A DNA stretch of 64,000 bases from Ceratobasidium sp. AG-K (taxonomy: Eukaryota > Basidiomycota > Agaricomycetes > Cantharellales > Ceratobasidiaceae): positions 1,178,001 to 1,242,000 of the forward strand of contig JAWNGF010000011.1 in assembly GCA_037039685.1 (NCBI GenBank), given 5' to 3'. Shown here one piece after another: positions 11,879 through 22,400 of this stretch; position 1 is the stretch's first letter; every line of letters begins with the position of its first letter. The position numbers were made by a program, and so were the translations under genes. Under the pieces are notes generated by a model that saw only the letters and a list, made by a program, of their open reading frames with translations, did not search any database and was not told the origin of the DNA.

Positions 11879-13327
11879 ATGCTTGCCTCCTCGCACCTCT
11901 ATCGCGACAACCTGGCCCTGTGCGAGCGCCCATTGCCCGCTGTGTCGGCCGTGCCGTACATTCCCGCCCTGCACTCCCAACGCTTCCCCACGGCCGCAGC
12001 TCGCCCGCCTCCGGGCCTGAACCACACTGGGCCCAAGTCGCCGCTGGACCGCGTAGAGGATGCGCCCGACGCCCGCCGCGGCTCCCAGTTCAGCTACTAC
12101 TCGGACGACACGCAGGAGAGGTTCCTTGCTCCACCCCCGGCCCCAACTGCGGACATGGCCAACCACTTGCAGTACCCGGCCTACTCCCACGACCCCGACT
12201 ACTCGCGCGCTCCGTCAGCAGCTCCCAGCTATCCCGATGACCGACGCGTGTCGAGCTCGAGTACGGGGTCCTATGAGCAGTCGTACTATCCGTACCGCGC
12301 GCCGTTTCAACCCCCTGCTCGCGCGACTCCTCCAGTGATGAGCCGAGGCACGCTGCCGTACGAGTACCCCGTCGAGCAGGCGTGGGCCGGACGCAGGCCG
12401 TCGGCCGAACAGTCCCCGGCTCCCTCTGCGCGGTACGACGAGTACCACGAGGAGCAGCAGCAGCAGCAACAGATTCCCTACCCCCTGCAGCCCCCCCTCG
12501 AGCACCCCTCCCCCATGGCATCGCTCGGCAGCTCGTCCTCAAACTCGACCGGCATCCCAGCATCCCCCGAACTTGCGTCCCTCCCCTCGGGATTGCCTGG
12601 ACTCCCAGAAGGCGCCCACCCCCCCTCGGGAACCAACCCCGGCCAGCGTACGTACGCGTTTGTCTCGCTCGCCGGGTCCACAATCCGCAAACGGCCCCGG
12701 AGACGCTACGATGAGATTGAACGTCTGTACTCGTGCTCGTTTGAAGACTGCACCAAGGCCTACGGGACCCTGAACCACCTCAACGCCCATGTCACGATGC
12801 AGAAACACGGTTCAAAGCGGAATCCTAGTGGTAAGTCACTTGCCGGCCCATCAACTACCGCTGACCCCTCCGTAGAGTTCAAGGAACTCCGCAAGCTGTG
12901 GCGCACCCAGAAAAAAGCAGAACAAATGGCCAACCGGCCGCGTCGACGGCGAGGGGTGGGACAGGACGACGAGCATGGGTTGCACCGCTCTGCGTCTGGG
13001 TCCTACTCGAGTCCGGCTGGATACAGCGACGACTCGGACGAGGGCACCCCCCAGCCCGTCGACGCACAGCCGCACTATGGCGTCGACCAGATGTGGCCCC
13101 AGGACATGATCCACCACAGCTATGGCATGCCCGCCATGGAGGAGAACATGGAGCGCATCCCCCCCAACGCAACCCTCCTCCAGAGTCTGCCCTCGACACA
13201 TCCCTCCCAGCAGCACCAGTACTCGGGCTCTATGCATCAGATGTACTCTGGCCCCATGCTCACCCGCCGTGCGTCGGACCACGAACAATACGACTACCAC
13301 CGCGGTCCTTCTGGCTATGGCCGATAA
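11879..13327 (+). CDS. C2H2 transcription factor, Con7-like
   Basis: Nuclear regulator. The first ATG is at 11879 ('MLASSHLYRDNLAL'). The frame extends upstream only from a GTG, so that was not used. The N-terminal 280 residues are Pro/Ser/Tyr-rich with a poly-Gln run near 12460. The DNA-binding part reads 'RRRYDEIERLYSCSFEDC', 'KAYGTLNHLNAHVTMQKHG', then 'FKELRKLWRTQKKAEQ'. This single finger plus basic helix is the hallmark of the Con7 group, known in Magnaporthe for control of infection-related morphogenesis. A 45-nt intron (12831-12875) with clear GTAAGT and TAG ends interrupts it between the finger and the helix. It contains no stop and is a multiple of three, so the retained form would insert 15 residues. 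The C-terminus is Tyr/Gln/His-rich. Con7 orthology is from motif memory, not a search. Confidence 0.8.
   Translation: MLASSHLYRDNLALCERPLPAVSAVPYIPALHSQRFPTAAARPPPGLNHTGPKSPLDRVEDAPDARRGSQFSYYSDDTQERFLAPPPAPTADMANHLQYPAYSHDPDYSRAPSAAPSYPDDRRVSSSSTGSYEQSYYPYRAPFQPPARATPPVMSRGTLPYEYPVEQAWAGRRPSAEQSPAPSARYDEYHEEQQQQQQIPYPLQPPLEHPSPMASLGSSSSNSTGIPASPELASLPSGLPGLPEGAHPPSGTNPGQRTYAFVSLAGSTIRKRPRRRYDEIERLYSCSFEDCTKAYGTLNHLNAHVTMQKHGSKRNPSGKSLAGPSTTADPSVEFKELRKLWRTQKKAEQMANRPRRRRGVGQDDEHGLHRSASGSYSSPAGYSDDSDEGTPQPVDAQPHYGVDQMWPQDMIHHSYGMPAMEENMERIPPNATLLQSLPSTHPSQQHQYSGSMHQMYSGPMLTRRASDHEQYDYHRGPSGYGR
12831..12875 (+). other. Stopless 45-nt intron next to the zinc finger
   Basis: Donor GTAAGT, acceptor CGTAG. 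Splicing joins 'KRNPS' to 'EFKELRK', the conserved order. Retention keeps the frame and inserts 15 residues ('GKSLAGPSTTADPSV'). Confidence 0.7.
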
Positions 13328-13664
13328 CTCACCCCTTGCTCTCGTCTCTTGCACACTTATGTTTATCAGCACACTTGTTCTTGTTTATTATGTTTTTTTT
13401 CTTTGGGTAACTTACCGCTTTCCTATGATCTCGCAAACTTCGTTCTTCACAGCCCCCTACAGCTCCTTGCCTTATATTCGCACATAGTTCCATTCTTCCT
13501 GTGCCGGCACCATCCTTGTTGTTGTCGACGCTATTGTATTCTACGCTCTCTAGTTGTACAAAGAATTACACCCCTAAACTCATATTGCCTCGATTAGGAA
13601 GTTGGACGGTGTCAGAAGTCTGCTAGTGAAGTCATTGTGGCACTTGCTCTCCCCCTCGACCGCG

Positions 13665-15694
13665 ATGCCGCACATATCTGAGCTACCGATTGAACTGTTG
13701 ATTGACAGCTTGTTGCCGTGTCTAGAACTGCATGATTTGTTGGCGCTTGGGTGCACATCCAAGCTCTTTGCGTTGGTCTGTGCCGACGATACGTTCTGGA
13801 AGCGCAAGACGACAGCCGAGTACAACTTTTCGGGCTCAGGCAGTGCGCGCACGAGCGGATACAAGCATCTGTACAGGGGCCTGAGAAATCCAAGGGTGTT
13901 TGTTTGGGGGTGAGCCCAGATTGCGGTGGCTGCTGTCATGCACGCACGCTAAACCCCTATGTAGCGACTCGGGCAACAGCCGCTTAGCACTGTCAAAGCG
14001 TAAGCATACCCGCACCATGTCACGCGGAGAAGACATCGACTATCCCGTCGAGCTTGACCTCGGCCGGCGCGTTGTACATCTCGCGGCAGGCGGCTGGAGC
14101 TTCCATGCGCTCACCGACGATGGCCGAGTGCTCGTCTGGGGCCAACTCGACAGTCAGGCGATTGGATTTGTGAGTCTATGCGGACATTCGGGCGCATGTA
14201 TTGACTGGCGCAGGGAGGTGATAATCTGGCGTCTGCCGGCACCACCGTTCAATCACCGCTTGCACTGACTATTCCACACCGCATCCAGTCGCTCAGGTAT
14301 GTCCTAGCCTAGGTCCAGGGACGTTGATTGACGCATTGGGCTAGTGTCGGGCGCCGGCACGCCATCTTGCTCGATGCGCATCAGTCTGTCTGGATCTTGG
14401 TTTCGTGGGGTCGACCTGCGAAGCTCGTATCGACCGTGACCGGGGTGGTGCAGGTCGAAGCGGGGTGGGACGTGTGTGCATTGTTGACCCAAGACGGGGA
14501 CGCATATGTCCTCTTCCCGTTCCACGGGTCGTTCAACAGCCAGGTCGAGGCGCTCCAAGGCCCCGAGATCAAGGAGCAGAACGAGGAAGTGCCGTGCGAG
14601 TGTTGGGACATTGAACATCAACCGATGAAGTTGCCTGCCTTGCCGGCGGATCTGCCCACCGCCACCGACGCACCCAAGCTCGTCCAGATTGCGGCCGGGG
14701 ATGGATTCATTGTTGGCCTAACCGACGCCGGACATGTGCTCAAATTGGACTTGCCCACCAACGACGAGTCTGAACTGGCTCGGATCATCGCCCGCGGCAA
14801 CTTGGAGTGGAACTATGTGAGCACTTCGGTCGACTCGTCTTCTCGGCTGATCGATCCCCCGTTGTAGCTTCCCAAGTTCTGCGAAGTCGCCCACGTCCGC
14901 AGCGAGCCGGGTTTCAGACAACAGGCCAGCCTGGAAGATCTGACGGTCACGCATGTACGCCTCGTGTTCTTTTTGTGTTATTTGTCGATTGAGTTCTCGC
15001 ACAGATTTCAGCTCAATTTCGCACGTTTGTTGTCTATTCAACTGTGGGCTCTTCGGTGGTTCTCTTAGGTGACAAACAGACCACATCCACTGCGGCACCC
15101 AAGGTCATACCCGAACTTCAGAACCGAGGCGTGATTTCAGTCGTGTTGGGGGATTACCATTATTGTGCGCTCACGTCCAACGGCGAGCTGTTCAGTTGGG
15201 GCAAGCAGTCGAATGGCGCATTGGGACTAGGCAGTCCCAGTTCCAACCATCCCACGCAACGATTTGGTCATTTCGCTCCACACTTTAACCAACGACCACA
15301 AGACGTCGAAGTCCCCACCCTTGTCTCGTTCCACCACGAAGACGATATTAGGGACCGCTACGTCTTTGCAGTTGCAGCAGCTGGTTGGCATTGTGGCGCC
15401 CTCGTCATCGACCTGCACAGCACTTCATCAACGAAGCAAGAAGCTCCAGTGAAACAAGGTATGGAGCACAACGACCAAGCACCCCAGCCAATCGCGCAGC
15501 TTCCCTCCCGAGCCGAGGCAGAACGCGTCGCAGGCCAAGTACCACAAATTACCTTGCCAATCGTCCGGGGCCGCGGCGCGCCCTTTAGAATTGGTTATGC
15601 CGCTCGCGGCGCATATACCGGAAACGGAGTTGGGCGCGGCTTCGCGAGTTCGAATTCAGGTTCGGGTGCGCATCCGGGCAGGGCGGACGAGTGA
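13665..15694 (+). CDS. F-box and RCC1-repeat protein (Saf1-like)
   Basis: Likely substrate receptor of an SCF ubiquitin ligase. The ATG at 13665 starts an F-box ('ISELPIELLIDSLLPCLEL', 'HDLLALGCTSKLFALVCADD', 'FWKRKT'). RCC1-type propeller repeats follow: 'PRVFVWG', 'VVHLAAGGWSFHALTDDG', 'VLVWGQL', 'VEAGWDVCALLTQDGDAYV', 'LVQIAAGDGFIVGLTDAG', 'VVLGDYHYCALTSNGELFSW' and 'AVAAAGWHCGALVID'. Yeast Saf1 has the same two-part layout and recruits unprocessed vacuolar proteins and adenine deaminase; whether that role is shared here is inference. There are about six short introns (for example one starting at 13911). The Arg/Gly-rich C-terminus after the last repeat may be disordered. The exon between 14165 and 14345 is the least certain. 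Confidence 0.83.
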
Positions 15695-16951
15695 TCCCTA
15701 GGTGTGTTGCAATTAGGAAAGGCGTCTTTTTTGACTGATCCTTGACGTTTATTACTCAAGGGTGCCTCGTTTACACCATCATGGTGATGTGAAGAAAACG
15801 GGCGATCATCATGATGCGTGATCAGAATTGGGGACATTTTGTAAACAGTTGCGCTTGGTTTCTAGAATGCCTAGAACTGTTCTCTAGTTCTAATTTGAAT
15901 CGATTCTACGTTGAATAGAGTTGTTGTGAAAGTCTCGACGTCGACCAAGGGTAATTGATCCGGACATGTCGGCCTGCGCGATGAACATCGGCCACGGGGC
16001 GATTGTGGCAATTGGCCCGCACGCTAGACCGCGTCTACCAAATGACGTCTCTACACGTTCTTTTCATTATTGCTATGTCAGCCTCTGAGCCGCGAGCTCT
16101 GGGTGTTGACTTGTCCCACTGATATGGCCAACCGTACCTGACTTTTGTGAAATAACGGCCGTTCCCAGGCGGCCGCCGTGCGCAGGCTGTCCGAGGTCAT
16201 CTCGGGCGAATATTACTGCCCCCACCTGATACACTCGCGACCTTGTCGCCTAAAACAAGCATACTTGCCTCTCTCGGCGAATTTCGATCTACACAAAAAA
16301 TGTCCCCTAAATGGCGATATACGACTTCTCGCGGGTATTATTCGCCTGGAGCACCCCTGTGGCAACCGTAACACTGCTGTTGAGCCCATCGTGCATAGGG
16401 TTCGGCGTGGCTCTAGCATGGTTGGACGTGGATCGAGAGATCCCTCGCAGAACTGGAAGGCCTGTGCCAGCCAGGGATGTGGTGTTCTAATATCTGATGA
16501 TGACGCGACAGCGAATCCAGAACTAGGAAACAAAATATCTCAAACGGGTCGCTTTTGTCATATCGGGCCGTCCCTAAAATGGTAAGCTTGATCCAAGAGA
16601 TTGTCCCTGTCGTCACAAAATGATAGGCGCCCGAATGACAGGTTTACATCAGCGCAAGTGTATTCGATTGACGTACACTCATTTCGACCAAACAACATAC
16701 GACTGCTCAGTGCGGGCTGGGAGACATGAACCTACTCCAATCCGAGCGTGGCGTTCGGGTTGTAGTTGCAAAGCGGGAGTAGTCGTCGCGTGATATTTCC
16801 GAGGTCAACGACGAGCTGCTGGTCCAAGCCTGGGTTACAAGACCAACTCCAAGTCCAATTGTCCGACCTGCATACACAATTGATTAGTGTGTGAGCGATA
16901 GGGTAGGGGCGGGCGAGGCCCGGGCAGTCCGATCAGTGTAAACAAGACAAT
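15695..16951. other. Intergenic, or 3' end of the next minus-strand gene
   Basis: No recognisable gene. The region 16952-16735 may hold a last exon of the minus-strand gene next door: a donor-like GTACGC occurs at its apparent stop and an acceptor (TATGCAG) near 16868. One downstream frame reads 'SDNWTWSWSCNPGLDQQL', which looks protein-like but is not in the right phase for the obvious donor. Confidence 0.35.
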
Positions 16952-19333
16952 CTATTGCGTACCATGATGGAGATAATCTCGCGACCACGAGCTAGAAACA
17001 TTTCCAGGGGCGGCAGTTGCGGCAAGAGGGGATCTCGACAAGTCTAGATATAGTTTTGGAGGTTCATCTTGCGTAGTTTGGTTGGTGCCACCAACGCGTG
17101 TACGAGCTCTAAATTCGCGTGTTGAAAAAGGGCGCTCGGCCTCTACAAATTCCTCCTGAGCTGTGTGGAATGAGCTCGCACAGCTGATTGTGCTTTGAGT
17201 TGCAGAGTCCGGCAAAAAATGAGGGTCGAGTCCAGTTGCAAAGTAGGGTCCAGCTCGTTCACGCCCAAGCTCTCGACTGACAGAAGCGGGGGGAGAAGCA
17301 GAAGCGGGCTCGTCACGATCGGACCGTCTTCCAGACGGAACAAGTGCAACAGTCGGCCGACCTAGCGTGATCTGCTGATCGTTATTCAGCCCGTCACCCA
17401 CGCTGTCAGCATTCACAACATCGTTGCCCGAGTTAAAATCAAAAGAAATATCCAGCCCCACACGGCCTTTTTGGATAGGGATCCTGGATATTGAACGCGT
17501 AATTCGTGCGTGTCGATCGTTGCGAGCAAGCGGCTGCATATAGACAGAGTGTGTTGGCACATGACAATCATTGTCCTGTGTATCGAGAGCTACAGAAGAC
17601 GCGTGCAATGGTCGGCTCATCCGGATCACTCCCCCCCGGTCGGCAAAGTCCGCGTCCCGTCCAATTGGTTGTCCTGAGACCAATTTCTTATCCTGATAAT
17701 ATTCGAAAGCGGAAACCTCAGATGGAGATATGACAATAGCTGGCGAAGACACTTGTGAGCGCCTGGGGGGTCCTTGGATAAGCTCTGCAGTCCTTGGTGT
17801 CCTTGGGCTGATGTCCACACTGGCAGGGGAATAATGAGAAGATTCCCACAGGGACCCGGAGGGGCTGGGGGCTGTCGTTTGTTCCGAAGATGAGTCTGGC
17901 TGTTGAGTTCCATAATGAGCCCGGAAAAACGATGAAGAATATGGCTGAATCCGAGTCAGGACTGGGAGCGGCGAACCCAGAGGCGAAATAACTCTTGAAT
18001 GCGAAATGTGGGATCCAGGCGAAGCATTATTGGCCAGACCTCCAGGTGGTAAGAAGCGTACAGGCTCAGACTTTGACAGGAAATTGCATCCACTATTTCT
18101 CGATGGCAAGGTTTGCCCCCCGCGCTGAACAAAAGGGAATCGAGGTACCCTAGACGTTGTCATTTGTCTTGTCGCCGACGATGATTCTCTGACAGCGTCG
18201 TTAGCGCTATGACCGCACGGGTCACCGTTTGTAGGCGTCGGCAATAAGTCCTGAGCATATCGGTCATTGAGAAAGCGAAAAGCGTCGGAAGCATTGGTGA
18301 GAGACTTGTGGGTGCTGAAATTAGGTTTCTCAGTGGGGTCGCCGGCTAGAGAGAAGCTACCTGGCTCGCATTGGACAGACGAAAATGAATGTGATTCTGG
18401 GGTTACGCAGCGAGTTTGGGACGGCAAGACGTGAAGGGGAAACGAAGGAATGAGATACTCTGATCTGGGGCGGGGGGTGACCGGGGCTGCATTGATCCTT
18501 GCATTTGGATTGTTTGTTCGAGATGATCAGGTTTTTGACGGAGATTGTATGCGTCTGCGAGCCTACTCACCTTGGCTTCAAAGTTCGCCGCGTCGAGGGA
18601 CCCGTTGTACGTACAAGGGGTGAGGTATTTACCAATCTATTCGGTGTGTTTTTGGCAAGAGTGCCCAATTGACGAGGAGTCTGTGAAGGATGAGATGCAT
18701 TGGGAGTGTTGCTGAACGCATCTGAAGGAATGAACCCATCTGGATCCATGATTGAGACTAGGCTCAGAACAGACGGATCGCGCCGCAAATTATCGAGGCA
18801 CGGTGAATTAACGGGTAATTCGTCACTCGAGGCCGAATAACCACTTTCGACGCGACGCACGGATCTATTGCGGCCCGTACGTCTATGTTCGGATTGAGCC
18901 TGGGAAACTTTGCGTGGCGAACGGTGTGGGTCGGCATTGGGAAACTCGGTGCGTTGGAGTAGCTTTTTGCGATGGATTTTGACAAGCGGAGTGGCCGGGC
19001 GCCCATTTGGGACTCGACGGGGCACGTAATCAATTGGGTGCTCTGGAAGCTTGTTAGATTCTTGGATTTACCCGTCGAATTTGACGCACCGAGCACTGGA
19101 AAGGAGCGGGGCGATGTGGACCGGATAGGAATACCTATGGATAGTGTCGAGAGCGTACGGGCGTGATTGGCATGATCGGTGTCTTGTAAGCGATACTGGT
19201 ATGGATCAAAGTCTCCAGACAGCCTGTAGACCGAGGGTTGCCCGTATTCAAAACTACTACCCGACGACTGTTTTGACCTATTCTTCTTGCTTTTGGGTCG
19301 TCGCAGAGTGAGAAAACGACTGAAGAGCTGCAT
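16952..19333 (-). CDS. Ser/Pro-rich hypothetical protein
   Basis: I do not recognise a family. The ATG at 19333 begins 'MQLFSRFLTLRRPKSKKNR', a basic N-terminus. An intron near 19099-19053 (donor GTGCGT, branch CTAAC) joins 'FPVL' to 'EHPIDYVPRRVPNGRPATP'. A second intron starts near 18569 and ends near 18500, joining 'STRRTLKP' to 'RINAAPVTPRPR'. The last exon is a long, low-complexity, Ser/Pro/Arg-rich stretch of about 500 codons with many SP and TP sites, suggesting a disordered phosphoprotein. The stop at 16952 follows 'DYLHHGTQ', though a further short exon is possible. No transmembrane segment or catalytic motif is visible. Confidence 0.65.
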
Positions 19334-19473
19334 GGTTTTATGTCGCGACAGATCTAGAGAAAGGAGTTGAGAGAAAGGAGCATGTTTGAGCTTGTCATGT
19401 AGACCCTGAGAACCTTATCGACCTTGTTTGAGCATCTAATCTTATCTTATCTTGAAGGATTGTCAATTGGTCA
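19334..19473 (+). promoter_or_regulatory. TOR-side promoter with GATA-factor-like sites
   Basis: The 140 bp between the divergent starts of the Ser/Pro-rich gene and the TOR gene hold 'TAATCTTATCTTATCTTG' at about 19437-19454. On the minus strand this reads as two AGATAAG-like GATA sites, about 20 nt before the TOR start codon. Function is inference. Confidence 0.35.
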
Positions 19474-22400
19474 ATGCCTTCCACTCCAGATTCCGGCCAC
19501 AGCAAGATGGCAGCGGCCGTCTCATCCCAAGACCCGCTGCATGGGATCTTTCAACAACTAAAAAACAAGTAAGAAAAATGGTTTCAGCTCGCATTTGGGA
19601 CTTATTTGTGGCTAGAAATGAACAAGTCCGTCAAGTTGCCGCGCGAGAGCTTCGGGATCACGTTGGTTTATTTATTAGTGGCTTGCGTACGCTTGACTTA
19701 GTCTCTCACAGGTCGAGTCTGCAGTTGCGGAACTATCTAGTGATGGCTCGGCCCGACTATGGAACCAGCAAATCAGCCCTAGGCTATTTGAGATTATACA
19801 TAGCAATCATAGTCATGAGCGGTTGGGAGGAGTGCTTGCGATTGGTATGTTCCACATTCTGATGCGTTTAGCACATATCACTCTGTGTTTTCAGCTCAAA
19901 CTTATGGCCGTACGTAGACCGCTTGCTTGAGATCGAGGGCGAAACCATCGAGGCGAAACACACGCTCTTTCGATTGTTCAACTATGTCAAGTCTCTTTTA
20001 CCCTCGCCCGACGTGAACGTCATGATTGCGGCTTCCAAAACGCTTGGTCGCATTGCCGAGATGGGTGGTACGGCCTTTGCTGACCAGATCGATGTCGAGG
20101 TGCCTCGTGCGCTCGAGGCGCTTCAAAGCGACAAACCTGAAGGTCGGCACGCCGCAGTTTTGATTCTTCGCGAATTGGCCCGACACAGTGCTGCCCACTT
20201 TCACCCTCATGTCGGACTGGTCCTCGAGAGGATATGGGTTCCTCTTCGTGACTCTAGGGTGAGTTTACCACCCACCATCTGGCGTACGTGACCTCGACGT
20301 GGCTTATCACAGGTGCTTGTGCGCGAAGGTGCGGCAGGCAGAACTGCTGGCCGCATGCTTAGAGATCATGCGGTCTCGCGACAGGACACAACGAACGCCT
20401 GTCTATCGGGATATAAATGAAAAGGCAGCCAAAGGGTTGACGATGGCGCCGGTAGAGACAGTTCACGGAAGTCTATTGGCTTATCGCGAGCTCTTTTTGC
20501 ATGCCGGGATGGTGAGTACTCTGAACGATCATTCTGCTCGCTCTCATGTTCTAGCAGTTCCTAAAAGACGATTACAATACAACAGTAGAAAGTATACTCA
20601 GCCTGCGCGAGCATAGAGAACCTCAGATTCGTAGACAAGTCATTACCCTCATCCCCACCTTTGCACGATACGACAGGGAATGCTTTACCGACATGTTCCT
20701 CCACAAATCGATGGGGTATCTAATGGCCACGCTGAGACGGCCCGCAGAGCGCACCATCGGTATGTCTGCCCGTTACCACGTTGGAAGCCACGTTTTGGTG
20801 ACAGTTTTCACGCGCATTAGCCTTTGTGGCAATTGGGCATGTGGCCTCGGCCGTTGGAAGCGAGATAAAGCAGTTTTTGGAACAGATTATGGTACATATC
20901 AAAGATGGTCTGCAGCAGCACGGGTATGTTGTCATACCACACGGTCGTGTGCTCTCGCTCAGTCCATATGCAGGAAGAAGAATGCGCCTCTGGAGGAACC
21001 TATTTTTCAATGCCTTGGCATGCTGGCCGCTGCAGTCGGGCCAAACCTCACCAAGCTGCTCCACGACCAACTCGACTTGATGTTTGCATGTGGTCTTAGC
21101 GAGCCTTTACGGCAGGCACTGGTGTCCATCGCAAGTCACATTCCACCGCTCCTCAAGACCATCCAAGGTATTATGACTTGTAAGGCACTTGGCTCGGCTA
21201 ATATACCTTTGTGCGTTAGACCGGTTACTGGACTTGATATCCGTCATTCTTTGCGGCCAGAGTTTCAAATCGCTGGGTTCACCAGAATCCGGACATCGTT
21301 CAATAGCTACTCTCGTCGCACGAGACGTCCAAGTGAGCCACCAATCGTCTACTTTCAATTGCCACTAACGTAACGTAGTCCACACAAAACGGACGCAACC
21401 CCGAGCTTATTGCGCTCGCACTCATTACCCTGGGGTCGTTTGATTTTACCGGTCACGTTTTAAACGAATTCGTACGGTCATGCGCGCTTCCTTATCTGGA
21501 TCACGACCAGCCGGAAGTTCGCCAAGCTGCTGCACTTACCTCGTGCAAGCTTTTCGTCCAAGACCCAATTATATATCAACAGAGCATTCACTCGACTGAA
21601 ATCGTTAGTGATGTATTGGATAAGCTGCTCACCGTTGGAATCGCCGACCCCGGTGCGTACCTACAAGCCAGGCAACAATAACCTTCCTGATCAGCTACGT
21701 AGACCCAAACATTCGACATACTGTTCTGTCAACGCTGGACACTCGTTTCGACCGTCATCTTGCGCAAGCGGAGAATGTTCGCTCTTTGTTTATTGCGTTG
21801 AACGACGAGGTGTTTGCGAACCGGGAGGTAGCGATTGGCATTATTGGACGACTTGGTGGGTCAATATACGACTGGAATTTGTTGGGATGCTAATTAATTT
21901 CGGTAGCGCCGTATAACCCCGCATATGTCGTTCCATCATTACGCAAGGCATTGATACAACTATTGACAGAACTCGAGTATTCTACCGTATTGTAAGTTTA
22001 CGCTTCTGCCTTCGGAAGCATAAGCTGACTTAGTGCAGGCGGAATCGTGAGGAAAGCGCCAAACTCTTGCATCAGCTTGTCTCGGCCTCCAGTAAACTCA
22101 TCAAACCATATGCGCTCGCCATGCTCAAGGTTCTTCTTCCCAAGGCTCGCGACCCACATGCTGGGGTGGCCGCAAATGTTATCACCTGTCTTGGCGAGCT
22201 TGCCGAAGTCGGCGGAGAAGACTTTATGCCGCACGTACCAGCGATGATGACACTCCTCATCGAGACCTTGCAAGACCAGACCTCAACGAGCAAGCGAGAC
22301 GCCGCACTTAGGACGATGGGTTCTTTGTGCTCAAACACCGGCTACGTGATCACTCCCCTACTCGACTATCCTCAACTCATGCCAATATTCAACCGTGTGC

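Noticed and set aside
16178..16585. 135-codon plus-strand frame
   Set aside because: GTG start, no motif, lies in an intergenic region between divergent/convergent gene ends.
20693..21373. 226-codon frame as a separate gene
   Set aside because: It is a TOR exon read through two introns; the true product joins neighbouring exons.
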